Part shown: positions 15,057 to 22,192 of the stretch, piece after piece
Numbering within the stretch: the stretch's first letter is position 1
Layout: every line of letters starts with the position of its first letter
Source of the DNA: Nostoc linckia z4
GTDB taxonomy: Bacteria > Cyanobacteriota > Cyanobacteriia > Cyanobacteriales > Nostocaceae
Direction of reading: 5' to 3'
Assembly (NCBI RefSeq): GCF_002608075.1
Contig: NZ_LAHA01000056.1
Coordinates: forward strand, 1 to 33,080
Length of the DNA stretch: 33,080 nt
The notes under the pieces: generated by a model
Told to the model about the DNA's origin: nothing
What the model saw: only the letters and a program-made list of their open reading frames with translations
Databases searched by the model: none
Translations under genes and position numbers: made by a program

Positions 15057-15587
15057 TTACAAACTCGGCGTTTTACCAGTTTGTGCTTGTGTTTCAATAG
15101 GCTTAACATCGGTGTAACCCATTTCACCGGCTATTGTCCGGAACACCGATATTTGCTCATCAAAATCTAGTGCTTCAATTTGGGAAAGTAAATCATTAAT
15201 CGCTTTACTTGGCTTGTAGCTAGCTGGTAAACCAACAACTTTATCACCCATAGCTACTGCCCAAGCATACCAAACTAACAACTGATTGTTTTCTTTAATC
15301 GCTCCATAAGCGCGGGAATATTCTGTATCTTTGCGGTTAACTATATCCCGCATAATTTCCAATTGCTCGTCATCTGATAAATCAAAATAATCTCCTAGCA
15401 ACTTTGGTGCTAATTCCGGATCGGTAGCGGCGGGAGCAGCTGGGGTAATGGAATCACCCATTTTTTTATAAACAAGATAGAACCAAGCTAATTTGGCATC
15501 GGTATCTAATGCATTAAACGCATCTACCACTTTTTGAGTTTCATTGCTTCGAGCTTGAGAAATATTTTTATCGTAACTTGTAGTCAT
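15057..15587 (-). CDS. Helical carotenoid protein (OCP N-terminal domain homologue)
   Basis: A 176-residue all-helical protein matching the carotenoid-binding N-terminal domain of the orange carotenoid protein, with no C-terminal domain. HCPs bind keto-carotenoids; depending on paralogue they quench phycobilisomes or singlet oxygen. Tyr40 (AWFYLVYKKMG) and Trp106 (NQLLVWYAWA) are 66 residues apart, exactly as OCP Tyr44 and Trp110, which stack on the carotenoid. The MGDSITPAAP turn and FDLSDDEQLEIMRDI are also typical. The ATG at 15587 has GGAG 7 bases ahead; the longer frame to 15605 is rejected. The C-terminal tail (VKPIETQAQTGKTPSL) is polar. A CTDH gene lies 2.7 kb away, and an acidic protein is divergently transcribed. 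The paralogue class (HCP1-4) is undecided. Confidence 0.95.
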   Translation of the reverse strand: MTTSYDKNISQARSNETQKVVDAFNALDTDAKLAWFYLVYKKMGDSITPAAPAATDPELAPKLLGDYFDLSDDEQLEIMRDIVNRKDTEYSRAYGAIKENNQLLVWYAWAVAMGDKVVGLPASYKPSKAINDLLSQIEALDFDEQISVFRTIAGEMGYTDVKPIETQAQTGKTPSL

Positions 15588-15682
15588 AACTTTTCTCCAA
15601 CACAATTTAATTAATAGGCCAAACTAGAAGTTACTAAAGTTTGAACGTCAGACTCTACTATCAATAGAAAGAGTTCAATTAA

Positions 15683-15716
15683 CTATTAAATTTCAGATTA
15701 ATCTATCTTTTAATAG
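15683..15716. promoter_or_regulatory. 34-bp dyad in the HCP/acidic-protein divergent spacer
   Basis: CTATTAAA (15683-15690) and TTTAATAG (15709-15716) flank a perfect 10-bp palindrome AGATTAATCT (15695-15704); all share the same centre at 15699.5. The centre is 112 bases from the HCP start codon and 107 from the acidic gene start. This symmetry suggests a binding site for a dimeric or tetrameric regulator serving both genes. Confidence 0.5.
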
Positions 15717-15806
15717 AGGTAAAAATCTCTCGCAAGAAAGTAATAAATTAGTGAATTACTTTGCTAGCATTGCTCCAGCAATAAAAATTTACTTAAGGTT
15801 TTAATT

Positions 15807-16181
15807 ATGCCAGATGAAATTAAACCCAATGTTAATGAAGCTCCCACCCATGATGCTCAATTAGCAGCTGAAAACATCGCTAGCGGTGAAGAAAAAGCCC
15901 CAAAAGTGGATTTTGAAGCTGATTATGCAGCTGCACAACAATTCAGCGTTAGTGAAGTTGACCGCACAGGTGAAGGCGCAGCAGTAGCCGAAGCTGCAAC
16001 TGCTCCCAAACAAAAAGTCCCTGAAGCAAAAGAAATCAAAACACAAACCCAGTCAACTGGTAATCCCGATGATTATAAAGAGTTGGCTAAGGAAGTTGGA
16101 AATTCCAAAACTGAAAGTGTAACTAGCGTTGATGACAATTTGGTAGAAAAGGCTTTAGAAAAAGGTCAGCCGAAAAAATAA
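15807..16181 (+). CDS. Acidic low-complexity protein of unknown function
   Basis: A 124-residue soluble protein rich in Ala, Glu, Lys, Asp, Thr and Val, with no Cys, Trp or His-rich motif (one His, near residue 15) and few large hydrophobic residues. Runs such as EEKAPKVDFEADYAAAQQF and GEGAAVAEAATAPKQK suggest mainly disordered structure with short helices near 35-50 and at the end (DDNLVEKALEKGQPKK). It has no signal peptide or membrane segment. TTAAGG lies 5 bases before the ATG, acceptable as a ribosome site. It is divergent from the HCP gene, with a symmetric palindrome in the shared spacer, so co-regulation and a role with the carotenoid protein are possible but unproven. Family not recognised. 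Confidence 0.78.
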   Translation: MPDEIKPNVNEAPTHDAQLAAENIASGEEKAPKVDFEADYAAAQQFSVSEVDRTGEGAAVAEAATAPKQKVPEAKEIKTQTQSTGNPDDYKELAKEVGNSKTESVTSVDDNLVEKALEKGQPKK

Positions 16182-16205
16182 GTTTTTCTCATCCTAAATC
16201 TATTA

Positions 16206-16240
16206 TGTGGAGACGTTGCATTGTAACGTCTCTACATTTT
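16206..16240. terminator. Hairpin between convergent acidic-protein and queG-HAD genes
   Basis: TGTGGAGACGTT (16206-16217) pairs with AACGTCTCTACA (16225-16236), with one mismatch and a 7-base loop, followed by TTTT. It sits between two convergent 3' ends and could stop both. The same GAGACGTTGCA palindrome type is common in Nostoc-type spacers, so it may also be a mobile repeat. Confidence 0.75.
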
Positions 16241-16246
16241 GAATTT

Positions 16247-17824
16247 TCATTTCATCACTTCTAGTAACTCGCTAGGTTTATGAATCAAATAATCTGGATT
16301 TTGCTTAGCGAGTACTTCTGATGAATTAAAACCCCAAGTCACTGCAATTACTTGGATATTTGCTTTTTTTGATGCTTCTATGTCTCTCGTTTCATCTCCT
16401 ACATAAATTACATCTTGGGGCTTTAATTGTTTTTGCTTCAATACATTATTAATAATAGTTGTTTTACCAAAAATTGTAATTCCTGAATATATAAAATCAA
16501 ATAAGCGATCTAAACCATTAATTTGGAGAAATTGTGTAACATTTTCTTTGGAGTTAGAAGTAATAATTCCCAGTTTGTATCCTTGAGCTTGGAGTTCTAC
16601 CAATGCTTCCTGAATTCCAGGAATAGGCTTTAATTCGGGGATTTTGTTTTTTAATTCTCCTTTCACTTTTTTAACTAAAAAAGGTATTTTAAACAGCGAA
16701 ACTCCAGAGTATTTAATAATTTCTCTGGATGTTAAGTTTTTGAGTAACGCTAATTGGTCTGGGGTTATTTGGATATAACCAAAGTCTACAGCTAGACGAT
16801 TAGCAATACTGACAAGGGCGTCTACTGTATCAGCAATTGTGCCATCAAAATCAAAAATAATTACTTTTTGAGTCATCTTTCGCTTAGATGCGTCAAGATT
16901 AGCTTGAGCGTTGCGTCGTAACATTTCTGGCTTAATCCGTCGTAAGGCGGATGCTGGAAATCGTTTATTCCAGTCTCCATAAGAGATTTGGGCTAACTCT
17001 AGCAGTCGGGGAGCAAGATTCTGAGGATAGGGCGCAAACTCAGCGATATCAGTATTCTTCGCAAAACGTTGATTCCAAGGACAAACATCTTGGCAGATAT
17101 CGCAACCAGCAACCCAGCCTTGCAAATGGGGTGTAAGTGTTTGTGGCAATTCTTCTGCCCGATTTTCAATTGTATGATAAGCAATGCAGCGATTGGCATC
17201 CACCACAAAAGGCTGAGTAATTGCATCGGTGGGACATGCTTGAAGACAACGAGTACAACTACCGCAGTGTTCTGTATGGGGGCGATCGCTTTCTAGTTGC
17301 AAATTGGTTAACACTTCTCCCAAAAATACCCAAGAACCATACTCGCGTGTAATCACATTACCATTTTTGGCAATCCAACCAATTCCCGCTTTTTGTGCCC
17401 AGACTTTATCTTGCACTGGGCCTGTGTCTGCATAATAAATGGCTTGTATATTTTCATCCAGTGATTCTAACCAGGTGGCTAGCTGCTTGAGTTTTTTATG
17501 CATTACCTTGTGATAATCCCTTCCCCAGCCATAACGAGAAATTTTGCCGTATTCTTCCCCTTGGGGACGTTGATATGCTGTGTAATAATTCAGCGCTACA
17601 CAAACGAGCGATCGCACTTCTGGCATCACCAACCTAATATCCTGGCGCTTTGGGTTACTCATCCATTCCATATCAGCCTGATAACCCAGCGCTAGCCATG
17701 CTTTCAACCTCTGTGCTTCTGTAACATCTACCTTGTCCACAGCAGCAATTCCAACTTTGTGAAAGCCCAACTCGCTGGCTTTTTCTTTGACGACCCTGCT
17801 GCTGGTTACGGAAGAGTAATTCAT
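16247..17824 (-). CDS. queG: Epoxyqueuosine reductase fused to a HAD hydrolase
   Basis: One 525-residue frame with two enzymes. Residues 1 to about 313 are QueG, the cobalamin- and Fe-S-dependent reductase that makes queuosine from epoxyqueuosine in tRNA: YYADTGPVQDKVWAQKAGIGWIAKN active region, then cluster cysteines CGSCTRCLQACP and GCDICQDVCPWNQ. From Met317 (ATG at 16876) the sequence is a complete HAD phosphatase of the phosphoglycolate-phosphatase type: DFDGTIADT, ITSNS, FGKTT and GDETRDIEA. The two are usually separate genes, and Met317 looks like the original HAD start. The junction (ANLDASKRKMTQKV) has no linker. It may be a true fusion, a recent loss of the queG stop, or a sequencing indel. 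HAD substrate unknown. Confidence 0.92.
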   Translation of the reverse strand: MNYSSVTSSRVVKEKASELGFHKVGIAAVDKVDVTEAQRLKAWLALGYQADMEWMSNPKRQDIRLVMPEVRSLVCVALNYYTAYQRPQGEEYGKISRYGWGRDYHKVMHKKLKQLATWLESLDENIQAIYYADTGPVQDKVWAQKAGIGWIAKNGNVITREYGSWVFLGEVLTNLQLESDRPHTEHCGSCTRCLQACPTDAITQPFVVDANRCIAYHTIENRAEELPQTLTPHLQGWVAGCDICQDVCPWNQRFAKNTDIAEFAPYPQNLAPRLLELAQISYGDWNKRFPASALRRIKPEMLRRNAQANLDASKRKMTQKVIIFDFDGTIADTVDALVSIANRLAVDFGYIQITPDQLALLKNLTSREIIKYSGVSLFKIPFLVKKVKGELKNKIPELKPIPGIQEALVELQAQGYKLGIITSNSKENVTQFLQINGLDRLFDFIYSGITIFGKTTIINNVLKQKQLKPQDVIYVGDETRDIEASKKANIQVIAVTWGFNSSEVLAKQNPDYLIHKPSELLEVMK

Positions 17825-18284
17825 TGTTTTATATTTGAATTTGCCTAACTACAGGCATAATTATTATACATTAATGTAGTCATTTTTTTGATAAATATTT
17901 GTGACTTGTTTTACATTCAGATCGTTAGACTTCTAAGAGAAGTCGGGAAAAGGGGAAGGGTAATGGTTCGACAAGCTCACCAACCGGGGAAAGGTTTAGT
18001 ATTTTGCCTTTTTGCAATCAAGATGCATCCCTTTGACCACAAGAGTGCAAAAAGCAATTAACCCAAGCGTATTGAGTGATATCCCACGTGAGATAAATCT
18101 GGTGGCTTGTACCATTTAGTTTTCTTGACTTGCAACTTCCGATTTTTTCGGTCAACGGTCAACAGTCAACAAATCCACCATCAGAAAGATTTAAACGTAT
18201 GTAGCAACTATCTCAATAGTGGCTTTTTTTTTAAGGATTTTTGTAATCAAATTAATATTTAGCTAATGTAATATAGGTAATTTT
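17825..18284. other. Spacer between queG-HAD and CTDH genes
   Basis: 460 bases without a supported ORF. It holds GGTTCGACAAGCTCACCAACC (17963-17983), inverted relative to 5450-5470, a near-palindrome TATCCCACGTGAGATA (18080-18095), heptads at 18150-18171 and an intrinsic terminator hairpin at 18204-18232. Promoters for both divergent genes must lie here. Confidence 0.6.
18204..18232 (+). terminator. Intrinsic terminator structure upstream of CTDH
   Basis: GCAACTAT (18204-18211) pairs with ATAGTGGC (18216-18223), 7 of 8 bases, with a 4-base loop, followed directly by nine Ts. No plus-strand gene precedes it for 2 kb, so it either ends a short leader/small RNA made in this spacer or attenuates CTDH transcription 52 bases before its start codon. 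Confidence 0.65.
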
Positions 18285-18713
18285 ATGACCTCTGCGGAAA
18301 TATCCCCAGTACAGTTGCAAACAGAATTGCAAATTCCAGGAATTACACAAACAAGTGTAATGCGTTATTTTGAAACATTGAATGCGGGAGACTTTGAGCA
18401 AACTGCGGGTTTATTTACCGAGGACGGTGTGATGCGTCCACCCCTGGAATCTGATATTGTGGGACGTGATGCGATCGCAGCTTACTTAAAGCAAGAAGCC
18501 CAAAACATTAAAGCTTACCCCAATACAGGAATAAGCGACACATTGGAAAACACTACCATCCAAGTCCAAGTAACAGGTAAGGCCCAAACTTCTTGGTGTG
18601 GCGTCAATGTCTTGTGGACATTTATCCTCAACCAACAACAGCAAATTTTATATACTAGAATCAAACTTTTAGCTTCACCTCAAGAGTTACTATCTTTACG
18701 CCCTCAAAAATAG
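18285..18713 (+). CDS. OCP C-terminal domain homologue (CTDH), carotenoid carrier
   Basis: A 142-residue NTF2-fold protein matching the sensory C-terminal domain of the orange carotenoid protein, standing alone. Typical segments: SVMRYFETLNAGDFEQTAGLF, ESDIVGRDAIAAYLKQEA and the closing RIKLLASPQELLSL. CTDHs dimerise around a keto-carotenoid and hand it to HCPs. Cys105 in TSWCGVNVLWTF lies in the strand where a redox-active cysteine has been described in a Nostoc-type CTDH, so thiol control of carotenoid loading is plausible. The first 24 residues (SAEISPVQLQTELQIPGITQ) are an extension likely to pack on the domain, as in OCP. The ATG has only a weak ribosome site (TAGGTAATTTT). It probably works with the HCP at 15057-15587. 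Confidence 0.94.
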   Translation: MTSAEISPVQLQTELQIPGITQTSVMRYFETLNAGDFEQTAGLFTEDGVMRPPLESDIVGRDAIAAYLKQEAQNIKAYPNTGISDTLENTTIQVQVTGKAQTSWCGVNVLWTFILNQQQQILYTRIKLLASPQELLSLRPQK

Positions 18714-18787
18714 TAAGTATAGCAGGCAACAGACAATAGGCAAAAAGTCCATGAACTCACGTCCTAAACTATGCTCCAACTGCCAAC

Positions 18788-19213
18788 TCATTTGACTAAT
18801 TCGGGTAAAGTAGCTTCTAACTTGAGACAGTTAGCGCCATTAATTTGTAACTTGTAGTCTACTTTATCCATTAGACGATTCATAATCAACCAACCATAAC
18901 CACCTTCTTGTTTTTCAACAGGGTCAGGAGCATAGTAGGTAGACATATCAAAGCCTTCACCATAATCCCAAACTTCTAGAGCCAAGTCTCGGTCTTTGAG
19001 TTCCAAACGCAGTAATATGGGCAAATTTGGTTTGTCCCTATGGGCGTGACGTACTGCGTTTGAGTAGGCTTCCACTAAAGCCAATCTCAAACGACTCGAT
19101 TGGCGCGACCAATCTACCGAGTCTCCTAGCTGGATTTTCAAACATCCCAACAACCAGTTCTCAACAATATTGAGAAAATTCAAATCACTTGGTACATGAA
19201 GCTCACTTTTCAT
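18788..19213 (-). CDS. RsbW-like anti-sigma regulatory serine kinase
   Basis: A 141-residue GHKL-fold ATPase of the RsbW/SpoIIAB type. The N-box is LRLALVEAYSNAVRHAH (Glu48, Asn52, His56) and the G1 box is WDYGEGFDM (Asp83, Gly85, Gly87), followed by GGYGWLIMNRLMDKV, so ATP binding looks intact. Such proteins phosphorylate an STAS-domain antagonist or hold a sigma factor; no STAS or sigma gene is in the window. It is the last gene of a minus-strand unit: the upstream phosphatase stops 3 bases before its ATG, a spacing that implies translational coupling. The role is inferred as one half of a partner-switching pair. Confidence 0.92.
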   Translation of the reverse strand: MKSELHVPSDLNFLNIVENWLLGCLKIQLGDSVDWSRQSSRLRLALVEAYSNAVRHAHRDKPNLPILLRLELKDRDLALEVWDYGEGFDMSTYYAPDPVEKQEGGYGWLIMNRLMDKVDYKLQINGANCLKLEATLPELVK

Positions 19214-19216
19214 TAC

Positions 19217-20890
19217 TTACAAAATCTCCAGCGAGAGTATAGTTTGATCGTCTTCTTGGACGTAGTTATCTGCCTGTATGCGAGCTACTAAATGGTTCAG
19301 AGAAAGCGGTTTTTCCTCTTTTTGTAAGAGTTGCCAAAGGCCATCTTGATTCAGCATAGAACGTTCAACAGGCTCAACGCCAGACACGGTTTTTACTAAA
19401 TTAGATGAATTATTAAATACCATTGCTTCTGTAATACCATCACTAGTTAGTAACAGTGTGTCTCCAGGAGCGAGAACCAAGCTACAAGACTGTCCTTGCC
19501 ATTTGGGCAATATCCCCAAGGGAACGCTGCGGACTTTGAGGTAATTGGGATTGTCGGCTGATGCTGCTTTGTGTGACCATAAAAGTGGATAAATGTGACC
19601 AGCATTAGTGTAGATGAGTTCCCTAGTACTAGGGGTATAACAAGCTAACACAAGAGTGATGAAATAATTATTGCTAATTAAGTCTTCACTCAAAGCGTGG
19701 TTGAGGTTCTGCATAACGACATTTGGCGCTGCTGGGGCTTCTTGAGATAATTCCCAGCGCAAGACGGAAATAACACTAGCCATAAATAAAGCAGCTGGAA
19801 CGCCTTTGCCAGAAACGTCACCCACAGCCAACCACAAATCGCCTTTGGGATGGACAAAAACTTCAAAAAAGTCTCCTCCTACTTCCCGCGCGGGGTAGCA
19901 GCAGGCTTGTACTTTCACACCTTTGATATCAGGTAAACTTTGGCGGAGCAGATTGTATTGAATTTGGCGAGCCACTTCTAACTCATTGTGAATCTGCTGT
20001 TGTTTTTCCTGGAGGCGCTGGTAGAGTTTTGCTTGGGAAAGAGCTAAAGCTGCTTGTTCGGCCACACCTGCAATCAGTTGGATGTCTTCTTCTTCCCAAG
20101 GACGATGGCGTCCCCATTGATGGAGAGTCAACACAGCCACTAGATGTTGCTGATAGCTAAGCGGTACAACCAGATGATGACAAGGGTTACCGTCGTATAT
20201 TTCTTGAGCAAGTTCGTAATGACGGGTTTGCAGAACTTTTTCAATTAAAGGAGTCGAGTCGAAGGCGCAATCCAACACATCAGATTGAGAATCGTAGTAT
20301 GAGAACAACTCCGATGTTAAGCGATCGCCTTCTGTTGGTCTGAGCATACAACTAGTAGCTTCAAAGGTTTGTCCAATGGTTGCTACAGTCTTTTGCAGCA
20401 TACTGTCGTAGTCTAAAGATTCTCGAATTGCCGTTGTCACTGCATTGAACAAAGATTCTCGGCGCAGCGCCCGACGTAACTCTTGGGTGCGCTTCTTCAC
20501 TAAGCGGTATGTATCGGTGGCTTGTTCCACTAACGCCCTGAGTCGCTCTGGATTCCAGGGTTTGGTGATGTACTTGAACACCTGACCGGAGTTAATCGCA
20601 TCTACCAAATCTTCGACATCGGTAAAACCAGTTAACAAAATCCGAATCGTGTCCGGAAATCGTTCCACCGTGCGACTAAAAAATTCGCTCCCACTCATTT
20701 CTGGCATTCTTTGGTCAGAAATAATCACAGCCATCTCGCCAACCTTCTCCAAGATTTCCAAAGCACCATGAGCATGATTAGCTTTGTACACTTGAAAATC
20801 TCGTCTAAAAGTGCGGTAGAGTAAATCTAAGTTGTCTGGCTCATCGTCTACCACCATGAGCTTGAGTTTGTCCACCCCTGTCTCAGCCAT
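19217..20890 (-). CDS. Response-regulator PP2C phosphatase (REC-GAF-SpoIIE)
   Basis: A protein of 557 residues if started at the ATG at 20890. Domain 1 (about 8-125) is a receiver: LMVVDDEPDN, phospho-acceptor Asp59 in IISDQRMPEMSG, Lys110 in KYITKPW. A helical linker leads to a GAF domain (about 150-310). After a short coiled coil (QRLQEKQQQIHNELEVARQ) comes a PP2C/SpoIIE phosphatase with EVGGDFFEVF, VGDVSGKGVPAALFMA and LLTSDGITEA metal-binding segments. The family dephosphorylates STAS anti-anti-sigma factors. An ATG at 20986 would add 32 residues of no recognisable type. It lies between the response regulator (159 bases upstream) and the RsbW-like kinase (3 bases downstream): one signalling operon, input kinase missing. 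Confidence 0.93.
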   Translation of the reverse strand: MAETGVDKLKLMVVDDEPDNLDLLYRTFRRDFQVYKANHAHGALEILEKVGEMAVIISDQRMPEMSGSEFFSRTVERFPDTIRILLTGFTDVEDLVDAINSGQVFKYITKPWNPERLRALVEQATDTYRLVKKRTQELRRALRRESLFNAVTTAIRESLDYDSMLQKTVATIGQTFEATSCMLRPTEGDRLTSELFSYYDSQSDVLDCAFDSTPLIEKVLQTRHYELAQEIYDGNPCHHLVVPLSYQQHLVAVLTLHQWGRHRPWEEEDIQLIAGVAEQAALALSQAKLYQRLQEKQQQIHNELEVARQIQYNLLRQSLPDIKGVKVQACCYPAREVGGDFFEVFVHPKGDLWLAVGDVSGKGVPAALFMASVISVLRWELSQEAPAAPNVVMQNLNHALSEDLISNNYFITLVLACYTPSTRELIYTNAGHIYPLLWSHKAASADNPNYLKVRSVPLGILPKWQGQSCSLVLAPGDTLLLTSDGITEAMVFNNSSNLVKTVSGVEPVERSMLNQDGLWQLLQKEEKPLSLNHLVARIQADNYVQEDDQTILSLEIL

Positions 20891-20983
20891 ATTTGACTTT
20901 AATTTTTCAACTATGTTTAGTGGCGAGATAGTCTGATGTTTATCCCACCTGATAACCAACGAAAATTTAGAACTAATCATTCT

Positions 20984-21040
20984 CAACAGTTATCAGTTAT
21001 CAGTGTTTGAAACCTTGATAACTGTTTACTGTTAGTTGAA
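20984..21040. repeat. Inverted TTATCAGT/TGATAACTG repeat
   Basis: CAACAGTTATCAGTTATCAG on the left faces TTGATAACTGTTTACTG on the right, across 14 bases. It lies in the spacer between the response regulator and the phosphatase gene and could form an mRNA hairpin that sets their relative expression. Confidence 0.6.
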
Positions 21041-21048
21041 TTTAACTT

Positions 21049-21768
21049 TTATCCCACTAACCCAGAACGCAAGGCGCGGACTGCGGCCTGAGTACGGTCA
21101 TCGGCACATAGCTTATTCAAAATATTGCGGACGTGAGTTTTAACAGTTCCGACAGTGATGTAAAGCCTTTCCGCAATTACCGCATTGCTACAACCTTCGA
21201 CAATCAACTGTAACACTTCTAACTCCCTTTCTGTCAGGGTGTAGGGTTCAATTCCTTCCAGATTTTCCGCAAAATCAGGATTAGGGGCAACGGCTTTAGT
21301 ATCTACAAAAGCCGATTCCGACTTTTGGGGATTTTGTTGCGCTTGTTGTAATACAATTCGAGCGATCGCCGGATCGATCCAGGCGTTGCCATTGTAAGTT
21401 ACTCGTACTGCTTCCAGCAAATTATCAAATTTGATATCTTTCATACAGTAAGAGTCTGCCCCCGCAGCAAAAGCCGCCAATACCGCTTCTCGATTATCCC
21501 GCAGTGTCAAAATTAACACCTTTGTGCTTGACTCTTCGTTATTAGTAGTAGATTTTACCTCCCGTGTCAACTCAATGCCATCCTTATCTGGTAAACCAAT
21601 ATCTACTATGGCAATATCTGGTTGTAGCACTTTTAACATTTTTAATCCCTCAGCGGCATTAGCAGCTTCCCCTACAACTTCAATTTCATCTTTTTGTAGT
21701 AGTGCTGTCCGAATACCTACGCGAGTCAGGTCATGATCTTCAATCAGAGCAATACGAATTTTACTCAT
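21049..21768 (-). CDS. NarL/FixJ-family response regulator
   Basis: A 239-residue two-domain regulator. The receiver starts KIRIALIEDHDLTRVGIRT and has the phospho-acceptor Asp56 in IAIVDIGLPDKDG, a Thr in LILTLRD and Lys in YCMKDIKF. A linker of about 35 residues rich in Pro, Asn and Glu precedes the LuxR-type helix-turn-helix LTERELEVLQLIVEGCSNAV, ending KTHVRNILNKLCADDRTQAA. It should bind DNA when phosphorylated. A TTG at 21774 would add two residues; the ATG at 21768 is preferred. No histidine kinase is near. It is first in the unit with the PP2C phosphatase and RsbW-like gene. Confidence 0.93.
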   Translation of the reverse strand: MSKIRIALIEDHDLTRVGIRTALLQKDEIEVVGEAANAAEGLKMLKVLQPDIAIVDIGLPDKDGIELTREVKSTTNNEESSTKVLILTLRDNREAVLAAFAAGADSYCMKDIKFDNLLEAVRVTYNGNAWIDPAIARIVLQQAQQNPQKSESAFVDTKAVAPNPDFAENLEGIEPYTLTERELEVLQLIVEGCSNAVIAERLYITVGTVKTHVRNILNKLCADDRTQAAVRALRSGLVG

Positions 21769-21774
21769 AGCCAA

Positions 21775-22192
21775 CTTCAGCCCGTTACACTACCTTAACT
21801 GTAAAGTCGAGTTTACTAAAAAGTCTTATCTAGGCACAGATAAAAGGCATCTTCGTATAATGTCACACTTGTTGAGCAACTAATCTTACGTTGAGAAAGA
21901 ACCCAATCTTGACAATCAAAGGCAGTTGATATTCCCTTAATTATCCAGCAATTCCCCATCTTTTGATAAAGCGTTAACAGTTAACAGTCAACAGTCTTCT
22001 ATGGAATATTCTTGTACACCCTCATACCCCTATACCCTAAGTCCTATGTACGGTAGATAGTGGTTTTCATCCCTTAGGGTTACCCTCATGACAGAAACCA
22101 GACTGGCTCGTGTTAAATTCTTCTTTGATAAAAATATTTGATAAACTTAACATTCAAGGAAATGTGGTGTGAAATCAATCAAAAATAGGCAT
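21775..22192. other. Divergent promoter region, response regulator / glycosyltransferase
   Basis: About 420 bases with no supported gene. It contains an inverted partial copy of the composite dispersed repeat (21973-22013) and CTCATACCCCTATACCC low-complexity sequence. Promoters for both divergent genes are expected here but none is clear enough to place. Confidence 0.5.
21973..22013 (-). repeat. Composite dispersed repeat, partial inverted copy
   Basis: The complement reads CAAGAATATTCCATAGAAGA then CTGTTGACTGTTAACTG, matching the middle of copies at 2904, 8055 and 27888. Unlike those, it is not at a gene 3' end. Confidence 0.7.

Noticed and set aside
15807..16181. Acidic protein as an orange carotenoid protein fragment
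   Set aside because: It lacks any of the aromatic or helical signatures of either OCP domain.
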